Shown here: piece by piece, positions 16,594 to 25,689 of the stretch
Position numbering within the stretch: the stretch's first letter is position 1
Layout of the letters: every line of letters begins with the position of its first letter
Assembly: GCA_009602725.1 (NCBI GenBank)
Contig: WELB01000064.1
Span: forward strand, 330,364-362,560
DNA from: Spirogloea muscicola
Taxonomy: Eukaryota; Streptophyta; Zygnematophyceae; Spirogloeales; Spirogloeaceae
DNA: 32,197 bases
Reading direction: 5' to 3'
Notes under the pieces: model-generated
What the model saw: the letters and a program-made list of their open reading frames with translations, nothing else
What the model was told of the DNA's origin: nothing
The model's database searches: none
Made by a program: the position numbers and the translations under genes

Positions 16594-17035
16594 GAGTTTG
16601 TTCTACTGGCAGTCGACGTGCACGGAGCCTTTGGCACTAAATGGCTTGACTTGCTTCACCGCCTTGCGCAGCGGGCAGCGGCCCCCGCCACGGGCAGCAG
16701 GAGCAGCCCGGCTTCAATGTCGCCGGGTCCCTCGCTCAGGTCTTTTTGGCTCAGGTCTTCCGCATGCGTTTGGCCGTCTCGCTGCAGCGGTCCCTTGCAT
16801 TTGCAGTTCACTTGCGCGCCGGCCGTGCTTTGGCGGCGGCCTCCGGCTTCCGTCAGGGCGACGTCTTTCCACCGGCTAGCTACTCAGACTTGCATCTCCT
16901 GACTGGAGATTACTGAGCGTCTTCTGGCTGATGTCTTAGTCCTAGTCCTTCGCGCTCCGCCTCCTTCAGACCTTGTCCATTCCTTTGGGCTGGCCTTTCC
17001 CAGCCACCAGTCAATCTGGCCGCGCTTTCTTCGCG
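16594..17035 (+). pseudogene. Second T2 copy, C-terminal block with e4 UTR
   Basis: The reading frame has DEFVLLAVDVHGAFGTKWLD, LLHRLAQRAAA, an internal tandem duplication of about 14 bp around GGCTCAGGTCTT (16735-16762), RMRLAVSLQRSLAFAVHLRA and SYSDLHLLTGDY-stop (16914-16916). The UTR ends in a GGGCTGGCCTTTCCCAGCC hairpin and CACCAGTCAATCTGGCCGCG (about 17025). Upstream (16498-16593) lies the CTCGAGGGCGTGT site sequence that is the empty form of the 9.8-10.05 kb insertions. Confidence 0.65.
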
Positions 17036-17320
17036 GGGCTTCTGCTGTTGCTCACTCGTGGATACTGAGCATTCATCTGCATCATTCCGTGTCTTGGTGT
17101 GTAGTTTTGTCTTTCTGAGCACCGTTTTGTGGCCTTTGAGGCCTGCGACATTGTGCATTTTTTGCTGGGCTGGCTTTGCTAGCCCTCTCCCCTCGTCCAC
17201 ATGCGAGCGGGCCGTGCTATGGCCGCTGTCTTTGGGTCTCGTCGGAGTGCCTCTTTGTCCATTCTTTTTGGGTTGGCTTTGCCAGCCCCTCTTCTCAATG
17301 GGCGAGCTCTTCTCTCTTTC
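17036..17320 (+). mobile_element. Stub plus UTR units, head to tail
   Basis: A stub encoding LLLLTRGY-stop (to 17067) has a T1 UTR ending at the hairpin GGGCTGGCTTTGCTAGCCC (about 17170-17195). Next is a fragment AMAAVFGSRRSASL without the terminal peptide, joined at CTTTGTCCATTC to another UTR with the e1 end at about 17310. Confidence 0.55.
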
Positions 17321-17390
17321 CCTGCAGCGAGTGAAAGTGCTCGCCCATAGAGAAGAGTGGCTGGCAAAGCCAGCCTAATATGAATGGACA
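17256..17390. repeat. Fold-back of two e1 ends
   Basis: The plus e1 terminus (17256-17310) and its inverted copy (17336-17390) are separated by only 25 bp, which includes CCCTGCAGCGAG from a coding tail. It could form a stem of about 55 bp. Confidence 0.7.
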
Positions 17391-17670
17391 ATATCCCAAG
17401 CCAAAGAAAGAGGAGCCGTAAAAGAACTACACCACAGTCCATGCCTTTGGACGAGGACGAAGCCATCAGCCAGAGGACGCTCAGTAACCTCTAGTCAGGA
17501 GATGCAAGTCGGAGTAGCAAGCCGGGGGAAAGACGTCGCCCTGACGGAAGCCGGAGGCCGCCGCCAAAGCTCGGCCGGCGCGCAAGTGGACCGCGAACGT
17601 AAGGGACCGCTGAAGCGAGACGGCCAACCGTATGCGGAAGACCTGCGCGAGGGACCCGGCGACATTGGAG
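17336..17670 (-). mobile_element. T2 C-terminus with e1 UTR
   Basis: The minus strand encodes, with minor damage, SLAQVFRIRLAVSLQRSL, LRAGRALAAASGFRQGDVFP, YSDLHLLTRGY-stop (about 17488). The UTR contains CATGGACTGTGGTGTAGTTC and ends at the e1 motif near 17336. It is near-identical in layout to 15240-15512. Confidence 0.65.
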
Positions 17671-18275
17671 CGAGTTACTCAGACCTGATGCGGTTACTGA
17701 GCTTCCCTTTGCATCGTCGTGTGTTTCGTAGTGTAGTCCTTTTCCTATGGGCGAGCTCTTTCTTTTCCGGCTCCTCATTTTTGGCTTTGGACATTGTCCA
17801 TTCTTTTTTGGGCTGGAATTGCCAGCCCCTCTTCTCTTCTCTCAGGGCGCGCTATTCTCTTTCGGCAGTCGCTGGCTGGACCTCCTCCAGCGGCTTGCCC
17901 GGCAGACCATCGATTGGCGGCCGGGTCGGCCAAGGGAGCTGCCCGGCTTCAACGCTGCCGGCTCGCTAGCGCAGGTCTTCCCGCATGCGGCTGTCGATCT
18001 CGGTGAAGCGCTCCCTGGCTCACGCATTCCACTCGCGAGCAGGCCGCGCTATGGCGGCTGCCTCTTGGTCTAGGCGGAGTGCCTCTTTCCCGGCAGCGAC
18101 TTACTTGAACTTGCCGCTGCTCACTCGTGGGTACGAAAGCTTTCATCTACGTCGACTCGTTTCTAGCAGTGTGGTTTTACTTTTCTGCATCTATTGGCTC
18201 TTTGCATCTTGTCCATTCTTTATGGGCTGGCCTTTCGCAGCACCTATCTTCTATGGGCGAGCATCAATTCCTTTG
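17671..18275 (+). mobile_element. Two plus-strand T1 copies, second with endonuclease C-terminus
   Basis: The first is a tail ASYSDLM with a deletion before the terminal GY and a T1 UTR ending near 17830. The second encodes FGSRWLDLLQRLARQTID, FNAAGSLAQVF, a one-base shift, RMRLSISVKRSLAHAFHSRA, GRAMAAASWSRRSASFPAAT and LPLLTRGY (about 18134), where TGA has become GAA so the stop is lost. The UTR hairpin is GGGCTGGCCTTTCGCAGC at about 18224. Confidence 0.6.
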
Positions 18276-18279
18276 AGTG

Positions 18280-19020
18280 GCTCTCCCCAAAGAAGCAGGC
18301 TCTCCCCAAAAAGGCAGTGGCAGTGGCAGTCCCAAAGCTCGGAGACAGCGGTCTTGGCCCCTTCGGACAGTTGTCCATCCTCTTCGGGCAGGCTGTTCAC
18401 AGCCACGGCCCCTCTTTGGGAGGGCCACTTGCTCTTTGCATACCTCTCGGCCCCTCTGGAAGCGCCAATTCCTTCCTTATTTTCCCTCGGAAGAGCTGCT
18501 TCTTCTTTCGGGGGAGTGCTGGGATGGGGGGCGTTTTATCGCGGTTACTAAGAGCCCCCTTGCTGCCGGCTTAGCAGCTAGTATCTCGCTTTTTACGCCA
18601 TTCGGCCCCTCCAGACCTTGTCCATTCTTTTGGGCTGGCCTCTCACAGCCACTAGTCAATTTGAAGCGCTATTGTTTGCTTCACTGACTAGAGGTTACTG
18701 AGAGGGCGTTTTTCTGCGACTAGTATCTTGCTTTTTGCGCCATCCGGCCCCTTCAGACCTTGTCCAATCCTTTGGGCTGGCCTCTCACGCACTGTTTGTT
18801 CTCGTAGCCACCAGTCAAATACGAAGCGCTGTTTCTTCTTTACTGATTAGAGGTCATTGAGAGCCGACTTGCTTATGGCTTATCGCTTAGTATCTTGCTT
18901 CTTGCGCCATCCGGCCCTTTCAGATCTTGTCCATTCCTTTGTGTTTTAAGCTTTTACCGTGGTCCCTTCGAATTTGTTCATTCTTTTAATTAGGATGGCC
19001 TCTCCCATCCCTCTCCTGGA
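18280..19020 (+). repeat. Tandem array of 3' ends retaining only the last codons
   Basis: Successive units each begin with a few terminal codons and stop: GCGGTTACTAA near 18539, GACTAGAGGTTACTGAG near 18686, GATTAGAGGTCATTGAG near 18845. A UTR of roughly 120-150 bp follows each, with CCAGACCTTGTCCATTC or a variant, a GGGCTGGCCTCTCACAGCC-type hairpin (shortened in one) and CACTAGTCAATTTGAAGCGC. The last unit has the stem GGATGG...CCATCC at 18993-19010, a compensated change. All units point the same way. Confidence 0.65.
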
Positions 19021-19420
19021 AGCGCCTCTCGGTTTGGGCTGGCCTATCACGCGCTTATAGCAAGCTTTAGGCCCCTCCGTCATTTGGCCCCTTTGAATTT
19101 TTGTCATTCTTTTCGGCCTGGCTTTTTACAGCCCTTCAGAGCCCTTGTCCATTCTTTCTGGGCTGGCTTTGCTAGCCCCCCTTCTCTTAATACACACGCA
19201 TTTCTCCTTTCCTTCTCTATGGGCGCGCACTTTCTTTCTTTCTTGGCCCAATGGGAGAGCCACTTCTTCTTCTTTCACAGCCCTTGCCCCCATGGGGCCA
19301 TTTGGCCTACGTTTGTTCCAAATACACGAAGTTTTCCATTGGGAGAGCCCCCTTCTCTCTTACAGCCACTGCTACACTCGGGGAGTGAGCTTCCGTTCTT
19401 TGAGCCGAGCTCGGGCTGGC
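19021..19420 (+). mobile_element. Degenerate plus-strand 3' ends
   Basis: Hairpin-type strings occur at 19037 (GGGCTGGCCTATCACGC), 19117 (CCTGGCTTTTTACAGCCC), 19161 (GGGCTGGCTTTGCTAGCCCC) and 19247-19300. No coding tail is visible. The remainder to about 19580 has no recognisable gene. Confidence 0.45.
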
Positions 19421-19584
19421 GAAAGCAAGACTTTGGTTATTGGGCGAGAGCAGGCGCGCTGTGCCGTGGAATTAAAGGGTGGCAACTGCTATGAGGCCAA
19501 CAGAATGTTCGGGCAAAAGCTATTGCAGGAAGTGAAAAAGTTTCGTGTATTTGAAACAAACGAAGGCCAAATGGGGCCACAAGA

Positions 19585-19690
19585 AACGAGGCCCTAAGCT
19601 GAGGTGGTTAATGTAACAGTGTGACGTTAGTACCCACAAGTGAGCACATAGAAGTCCGACGCTAATTGTGGGAGCCGGAGCGCGGCCGCG
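19585..19690 (-). mobile_element. Family B-like tail
   Basis: The minus strand encodes SDFYVLTCGY-stop followed by a UTR start. It resembles the SDLxVLTRGY end of family B at 28025 and 32166. Confidence 0.45.
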
Positions 19691-20529
19691 GAAGCTGCGA
19701 CTATCTCTAGTCAGGGCCAAGGAGAAGCTGCTGAAGGCGAAGAGCGCATGGTGCGCACGATCCTCGCTCAGGATCCTTGATCATGGCGGCATCCTAGGTG
19801 CCAGAGCCCACTGCAGCGAAATGTCCGCAGGAGGAGCCGTTGTTAGCTCGGCCGCAAGAGGCAGCGGGAGAACAGCAAGAGACGGTGGAGACCATGGCGG
19901 TGCCAGAGCCGTTGCCGCTCGTGCTGGAAGGAGCTGCCAGCGGAGCTCGAGAAGCGCTTAAAGCGGCAGGGCGTGGTGGGAGTGACACGAAGACGTGGTT
20001 GCGGACTGTCTCACAGAGTAGTGCCACGTAGTGAGCTTCGTCGCCTGCTTCGACATCGCGGGGCGCGTGATGGCATGGGGCCGGGGAGCATCTGAGTGGT
20101 GCTTCTGCACAAGGCGGGCATAAGTGGCAAGGCGGTGGATCTATTCTAGGTGTGCCCGGAAAGGGAGGAGATAAGTGTGCCCTGAAAGGTGTGACCCGAA
20201 CATGTTATTGCTTTCGAGGTGGAGGGCAAGAGCTCTGCCGTGCTATGTCGTGCTATGTCCCGTCGGTGGCGTATGTGCGTCGATCTGACAGGGACGCTGA
20301 GGTGCCTGCACGCACGTCATATCTAAGGTATTGCCTGAAAATGGAGAGCTGTCGCCTAGGTGAGCTGTGGCGGGTACCAGCTAGGCAACGGCGTGGTGAC
20401 GGTGGTGTAGTGGGAGAGTTCACGGTCCCAGGCGACATCGGGCCATCGAACTGGGGGTGCCAAATAGGCCAGATGGCCTATTCCAACAAACGGTATCGTC
20501 CTTCACCTGACCAAGCATGAGGGGTGTGG
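19691..20529. other. No confident gene; two short open frames
   Basis: Plus-strand frames at 19798-20031 (77 codons, glutamate/alanine rich) and 20152-20520 (122 codons) are open but show no family signature. A small repeat (GTGCCCGGAAAGG / GTGCCCTGAAAGG, 20152-20190) lies at the start of the second. I would not call either a gene without transcript evidence. Confidence 0.3.
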
Positions 20530-21050
20530 AGCTAGAGTAAGCCCATCCATCCAAAGGGGGCGAGGGCTGTGAAAGGCCAGCACGAAAGAGTCTGGACAAG
20601 GTCCAAAAGCCGGAAAGCGCTGAAACACACACTAAAGTATTACGAAGAATGGTCACCGGACACCCTCTAGTTAGCAGCCGCAAGTCAAAATGCCAGCCGC
20701 CGGAAAGAGAAGTAAGTTCTTCCAAAGAGGGCGAGGGCTGTGAAAGGCCAGACTGGAAAAGATGACAAGGTCCAAAGGGGCCTAAAATCGCTGAGACACA
20801 TAAGAAAGCAAGAACCATGTAGGATGATCACTTGGTAACCTCTACTTAGCAGCCGCAAGTCAGACAGACTAGCCGCCGAAGCCGGAAAGCAGTCCCCTTG
20901 ACGAAAGGCAGAGGCTGCAGCTAGAGCACGGCCAGCAGCCAGATGCGAGGCGCGGTCGAGGACCGCTAGAGGAATATGGTCAGGCGCATGCGACACACCT
21001 GCGTTAACGAGCCAGCGGCGTTAAAGTCGGCCTGCTCGCACCGCCTGCAG
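20530..21050 (-). mobile_element. Two minus-strand units; the longer has the C-terminal block
   Basis: The right unit encodes CEQADFNAAGSLTQVCRMRL, then after shifts LAAGRALAAASAFRQGDCFP, LSDLRLLSRGYQ (stop changed to CAA, about 20838). Its UTR hairpin is at about 20727-20760. The left unit keeps only a tail (CRLLTRGCP frame, about 20665) and a UTR ending with AGCCCTCGCCCCCTTTGGAT (minus strand) near 20555. Confidence 0.55.
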
Positions 21051-21721
21051 GTTTGGAGGGTCGGGCCCGAGCAATTCTCCCGGCCCAGTCTCTCACTCTT
21101 GCAGAAGCTGCCTCGCGCCACCACCGCCGCTGCATTGCCGACGGGCGTCTGTTCGCTGTGCCACGCCAACAGGACGTGAGCCCAAAGGAAACGCAGCAAC
21201 GCAGCAAGTGAGCCATACCCCGAGGGACCTGCAGCCGATTGCACAGGACTGCGCGTATGAAAATGGATTGCACACTTCTGCACCAAAGAAATAAGTTGTG
21301 CTATTGCTCTCATTGCTTGACACGTAGAAGTGCAATATTAGCAGGAGCATCCCGAGAAGATGCCTAGTGCATCGAGGGGAGAGGAACATCGTCTGCTCAG
21401 CCTACTATGGTGTGCCAAACTTGACAAAATGACAAAATCTCAGAGCTGTCCAAACATTTTGCTCTCCCTCGGAAGCAGCAAGGACTCTAGGTGGCTACGA
21501 CTGCACTCCCCATGTAATTTTGCAGGAAGAAGACGACTTTTGGCCCGACATGCATCATCAACAAGAGTCCGATGAGTAGGTTTTTTTTTCATGCCAACCT
21601 GTCATCGCAGCTTTGCCAGAGGCTACTCCTGCCAGTCGAAATCGTCTACCAGCGAAGACAGACTTAGTGGCAACAGAAGGTTCGCTCGGGCATTGCTAAG
21701 TCTCCGGCCAGCTTCAAGCTA
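21051..21721. other. No recognisable gene
   Basis: I see no coding signature or retrotransposon end here. A T9 run is at about 21582. Confidence 0.4.
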
Positions 21722-22282
21722 CAGGAAGACCAAGCTGTGCCTCAGCACATTGTGACTAAGAATGTCACATCGACTCACATAAAGGTCAATCATATCATCA
21801 CTTGTGCTTTGTCCGATAACGTGATACTTATTAAGAAGCACACTGCTACCGTTCATGCCATTGTAGTGCCCGAGGAGAAGTTGCTTGAGATGGGTGCAGA
21901 CCAACCGTGGTATGAAGTTTTCATAGTGCCAGTGGCAGACCCCGGTACCCCCGCGATTACCAAATCTGCTTTTAGGATGATGTCTGCCATACGAGCTCAT
22001 GACGCCATTGTAGCGCATATGGCACGGAAATATCATACTCATATGAACCCAACAGGCCAAAGGTGGAGGCCTCCGGCAGAGAGGACAGAGGTAACGTCAT
22101 ATGTGACGACGATGGACACCACCAGTGAAGTCGCCACAGCTGCAAGCACAGCAAGGCCAGCACTCATGCTCGTAGAATTAGCTGCCCAACCCATTGTGAT
22201 TGGCCGTCGTTCTGCTATGTCGCTGAATCTTGGAGAACATGACTTGTTTCGCAACGATGTACAGATCAAGCCAGCAATTGCA
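21722..22282 (+). pseudogene. Unrecognised coding remnant fused to SANT arm
   Basis: An open frame of about 185 codons starts LQEDQAVPQHIVTKNVTSTH (upstream part possible) and continues NVILIKKHTATVHAIVVPEE, KLLEMGADQPWYEVFIVPV, IRAHDAIVAHMARKYHTHMN. Its amino-acid composition looks like real protein, with a beta-rich first half. It runs without a stop into the SANT arm at about 22283, but in the wrong frame for the SANT third helix, so the fusion looks accidental. I do not recognise the family. A mobile-element structural or integration protein is possible. Confidence 0.35.
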
Positions 22283-22475
22283 TCGACAAGGACGTTGAAG
22301 CCTGCCAAGCAAAGTACAAGCGCCTCGACAACAACTACAAGGAGGAGCGGCACTACAAGAAGGGGCACGAGCGGCGAGGCGGCATCAGTTTCCCGCGGAA
22401 CTGCGGCCGAGCTGGTCAACATCATGGACTCATATCAGGGGTCGAGGCCGAATGTGAGCACAACAGCACAGCTTG
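22283..22475 (+). pseudogene. SANT/Myb-like remnant, truncated long arm of palindrome M3
   Basis: This begins inside exon 2 at CGACAAGGACGTTGAAGCC, so exon 1 and the intron are lost. It reads DKDVEACQAKYKRLDNNYKE in one frame and GTSGEAASVSRGTAAELVNI, MDSYQGSRPNVSTTAQLDSG in another. A frameshift between the two parts is shared in position with several other copies. Confidence 0.55.
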
Positions 22476-22549
22476 ACAGCGGCGGCTGCTCGACCGATCT
22501 TCCGGGCATACACCCAGGGAGGAGGTCTTAGCAAGTCAGGGGAAGAGGA

Positions 22550-22915
22550 AGGCCGACGCTGTCAAGGGGTGCTGTTGTGCTTACGTTCGGCCTCGACTCC
22601 CTGATACGAGTCGATGATGTCGACCAGCTCGGCCGCAGTGCCTCGGAGAATGATGCCGCGTCGCCGCTCGTGCCCCTCTTCCATTGTCCTCCTTTAGATT
22701 TGTCGAGGCGCTTGTACTTCGCTCCGTAAGCCTCAACGTCCTTGTCGAAGCTCGGATGCTTCCTGACAATGGTGGTGAGAATTTTGCTTCCACTCATCCA
22801 GCGCTTGGCCTGAGGGAGACAAGAGGCAGTGAGTGTCAGTAACACCAGTTGTCGCGCAAGACCGTCCGCAACGATGACGCAATAGTACAGACCGGTGCTC
22901 ACCTTGCTTGACCAA
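22550..22915 (-). pseudogene. SANT/Myb-like remnant, short arm of palindrome M3
   Basis: Minus strand: CTTGGTCAAGCAAG, intron 22902-22810 (93 nt, GTGAGC...CTCAG). Exon 2 has QALDEWKQNSHHHCQEASE, with an extra base relative to the consensus that displaces the frame, and then DKDVEAYGAKYKRLDKS. It has the same boundaries as the short arm of M2. Confidence 0.6.
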
Positions 22916-22918
22916 GGA

Positions 22919-23250
22919 AGGGGGAGTTTGGTTGCGAGAGTGGACGCGGGCGGGAGGTGGTCCGACGCGCGGGCGGAGCGAAGCCGCGGCTGCCCGTGGC
23001 CCGGCGGCGGCGCGGCGGAGGGCGGGGCGGCGGCGGCGGCGACGGCGGCGGCGGAGTGGGTGCGGGGAGCGCTGATCGGGTGGGGGGTTGCAGTTGGGCG
23101 CCGCGTGGCGGGCTTACCCGGCCAAGGACGCCCTCGAGAACGCCGGGGGGATCATCGGCGCACAGCGATTGACGTGGCCGTGATCGACGGCTCGGGACGG
23201 CCTGTGAGGTTGCTTGGCGCTGCCCGGGCGCAAAACTTCTCGCCTCGAGG
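22919..23250 (+). repeat. GC-rich module, copy G3 (uninterrupted)
   Basis: This is the complete reference copy of the module. It has GTTGCGAGAGTGGACGCGGG and GGAGGTGGTCCGACGCGCGG, then a GGC/GGA triplet run (about 23020-23060), GGGAGCGCTGATCGGGTGG, CGCCCTCGAGAACGCCGG and GACGGCCTGTGAGGTTG. It follows the short SANT arm as in M2. The triplet run falls where G1 and G2 have an N. Confidence 0.6.
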
Positions 23251-23455
23251 GCGTGTCGTCTCATTTTTGGGCTGGCCTCTCCCAGCCACCGTTGGAGAAA
23301 ATTTCGTTGGGAGAGCCACATTCTCCCAGCCACCGCCCTCTTCTGGAAGCGTCCTTTATTCTGGCTTCCTCTGGCCCCCTTCTCGTTCTTTGTTCATTCT
23401 TTTTTGGGCTGGCTTGTCCAGCCCCTATCCCGAAAAGAACAAACAACTCTTCCAA
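23251..23455 (+). mobile_element. Stacked 3' ends
   Basis: The first unit starts right after CGCCTCGAGGGCGTGTCGTC, with hairpin GGGCTGGCCTCTCCCAGCC. The second terminus is near 23320-23350. The third is a T3 UTR with GGGCTGGCTTGTCCAGCCCC (about 23407-23428), whose end is replaced by CGAAAAGAACAAACAACTC. Confidence 0.55.
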
Positions 23456-23491
23456 TTTATTCATCTTTACGGGCACACGCGAGCAGGCCGT

Positions 23492-23997
23492 GCTATGGTC
23501 GCCTGCGCCGCTCGTGCAAACGAGATCAAGTACGCCGACCATCCGCCGGAAGACGAGTTCTTCCCGTTGGCAATTGACATCCATGGGGCACTGGGCGCTC
23601 GGTGGCTTGAGCTACTTAACCAGCTCGCCCGCCACGCAATCGCACGTCGCTTCCATGGTGAGCCGGTAGACTTTCCTGCAGCCGGGTCGCTGGCGCAAGT
23701 GTATCGCATGCGCTTGGCCGTCTCGCTGCAGAGGTCCATGGCCATGGCGCTGCACCTTCGTGCCGGAAGAGCCCGAGCTGCTGCCTCTGGCTCTGTCCAG
23801 GGGACCCACTTCCAGGACCCTAGCATCTCTGATCTGCGGCTGCTCAGCAGGAATTACTGAGTCATTCGTAGCTGCTTTGTTTCTTCTTGTGCTTGTTTTT
23901 CTTAGCGCTTCCCCTGGCTCCTTTCTCGTACTTTGTCCATTCTTTTTTGGGCTGGCTGTTCCAGCCCCTATCCTCAATGGGCGAGCTCTTTCTTTTC
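23492..23997 (+). pseudogene. T3 endonuclease C-terminus with e2 UTR
   Basis: The continuous frame reads ACAARANEIKYADHPPEDEF, FPLAIDIHGALGARWLELL, NQLARHAIARRFHGEPVDF, AAGSLAQVYRMRLAVSLQRS, RAAASGSVQGTHFQDPSISD, LRLLSRNY-stop (23858-23860). It is 5'-truncated just after the second acidic motif and fused to HTRAGRAMV from another copy. The UTR runs to GGGCTGGCTGTTCCAGCCCC and CTATCCTCAATGGGCGAGC (about 23985). The frame is undamaged over its length but lacks the DVVTTD part. Confidence 0.65.
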
Positions 23998-24310
23998 TAT
24001 GGCTGCTGCCTCTGGGTCTCGGCGCAGTGCCTCTTTCCCTGCCGCGAGCTTCTCTGACTTGATTTTGCTCACTCGAGGCTACTGACCTTCCCTCTGCATC
24101 GTCTTGTGTTTTGTGGTGTAGTCCTTTTCGGCACCTTTTCTCTTTTGGCTTTTGGACATTGTCCATTCATTTTTGGGCTTGTAGGCCCCTCCGAACCCTT
24201 GTCAATTCTTTTTGGGCTGGCTTATCACAGCCCTTGCCCCTTTTTGGAGTGCCACTTCTTCTTCTTGGGCTTGGCTTTGCCAGCCCCTCTTCTCTATGGG
24301 CTGGGTGTTC
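23998..24310 (+). mobile_element. T1 tail and UTR behind an e2 end
   Basis: This starts at ATGGCTGCTGCCTCTGGG, directly after the previous copy's end, and encodes MAAASGSRRSASFPAASFSD, LILLTRGY-stop (about 24084). The UTR is mixed with pieces of e3 and e1 ends (about 24215-24300). Confidence 0.6.
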
Positions 24311-24720
24311 ACAGCCCTTGGCCTCTTCGTAGCTGCTAATCGCTTGTAGGCCCCTCCAAACCTTTGTCAATTCCTTTTGGGCTGGCTTTTCGCAGCCCTT
24401 GCCCCCATTGGGAGTGCCACTTCTTCTTCCACAGAGGGTAGGGGGCTGGGAAAGAAATTGCTCGCGTATAGAGAACGGGCTGGGAAAGGCCAGCCCAAAA
24501 AGCATGGAATGGGAGAGCCACTTCTTCTTCACTGTCCGGGCGACCCCACGCCGCGCACCCCCCACGCCCCCGACCCAAGTCAGCCGCTACGCCCGCGCGG
24601 GCCCTCTTTCCCTGGCCCCCTTCTCGTACTCTGTTCATTCTTTTTCGGGCTGGTTGTTCCAGCCCCTATTCTCAATGGGCGAGCACTTTCTTCTTCTCCC
24701 AGCCCGCGCCCCAAAGAGAG
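24311..24720. mobile_element. Mixed-orientation 3' ends
   Basis: These are a plus e3 end (24377-24430), a minus e1-like end (TTGCTCGCGTATAGAGAACG, about 24460-24505), a second e3-like terminus (GGGAGAGCCACTTCTTCTTC, about 24510) and a plus T3 UTR with e2 end (24611-24695). None has coding sequence. Confidence 0.55.
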
Positions 24721-25005
24721 ATGAGGTCACTTTTATCTCTCGACAGGATGTGTTTCTCGGAGTGCTGCTTCGCTCTAATCTCCTTCCCTCCTAGGCGTTC
24801 TCAAAAGCTTTTGGGAAGCGTCTTCTCTTTCTCATTGTTTCTTTGGGAACCAGGCAGACCCCTCCCTTGTGGACGTCGTGCTCGGGGGCAACTCCGGCCG
24901 AAGCAGCCTTCTCAGACCAGCGCCATACTGGTGGGGTGCAAGGTGGGCCTGTGCTTGCCCCAGGTATCGCTGCCACAGATGTGGAGGGAAGACGCTTCCA
25001 GTAGA
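24721..25005. other. No recognisable gene
   Basis: Only short frames without signatures occur here. No retrotransposon end is evident. Confidence 0.4.
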
Positions 25006-25680
25006 GGGCAATGACTGTGAGTCGTCAGCCCAGAAAAAGTATTGAAAAAAGTTCGGAGGGGCCAGAGAAAGAGCTAAAGCACACAGTGACTCAAATGGCC
25101 ACGAGGCACTCAGTAACCTCTCGTGAGCAGCCGCAGCTCAGAGAGACTAGTCTCTGGGTAGCGGGTCCCCTGGCAAAAGCCAGAGGCTGCAGCCAATGTG
25201 CGACCGGCACGCAGATGCAGCGCGCGTGCCATTGACTGCTGCAGCGAGACTAACAGGCGCATGCGATACACCTGACTGAGAGAGCCTGCTGCGTTGAAGT
25301 CAGCCTGCTCCCCGTGGTGACGGCCCGGTGACGGCAGGATACAACACTGCGCGAGAGCCGGTGTAGGAGCTCGAGCCACCGAGCGCCAAACTCCCCGTGG
25401 ACGTCAGTGGCTAGGGGAAAACTACGTATTCCCTGGGGTGGTCCGCATACTTCACTTCTTTGCCCCGGGCGCTACAGGCCTCCGCGTGTGCTGCCTTGGA
25501 GGCAGAGAGAGTGGGTTGGGCAGCGTCGAACGAGTCGGTCGTCATCACAGCGTGCGCGCCACCAGTTGATACAGCACCTCCCCAGGGCGATGAGATGGAC
25601 CACACCATCAATCCGGACGATGGCGAGCATGATGCTGGAGCACAGCACCATGCGTGTGGCAGCAGGGCACCTTGACAAGC
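25006..25680 (-). pseudogene. Endonuclease C-terminus, left half of a head-to-head pair
   Basis: Minus-strand pieces in order are VLCSSIMLAIVRIDG (the EST-SIMP region), a decayed ADLV region, VMTTDSFDAAQPTLS, GKEVKYADHPRE, LATDVHGEFGARWLELL, YRMRLLVSLQQSMARALHLR, AGRTLAAASGFCQGTRYPET and SLSELRLLTRGY-stop (about 25110). The UTR runs to CCTCTACTGG near 25010. Several frame changes are present. It lies back to back with the plus-strand copy beginning about 25690. Confidence 0.6.
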
Positions 25681-25689
25681 AGACAAGGT

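Larger units (their letters stand above)
22283..22915. repeat. Palindromic SANT cassette M3 (left arm truncated)
   Basis: The core at about 22472-22560 starts CTTGACAGCGGCGGCTGCTC and contains GATCTTCCGGGCATAC and CCCAGGGAGGAGGTCTTA, aligning with M2 and inverted M1. The right arm and following GC-rich module match M2. The left arm was cut by, or joined to, the unknown frame at 21722-22282. Confidence 0.7.

Noticed and set aside
18277-18687. Leucine-rich or serine-rich small proteins in the 18 kb array
   Set aside because: These are translations of repeated UTR hairpins, not conserved between units in frame.
22895-23860. Single 321-codon plus-strand gene
   Set aside because: It is a read-through of the GC-rich module, three UTR fragments and the T3 C-terminus. 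Only the part from about 23492 is real family sequence.
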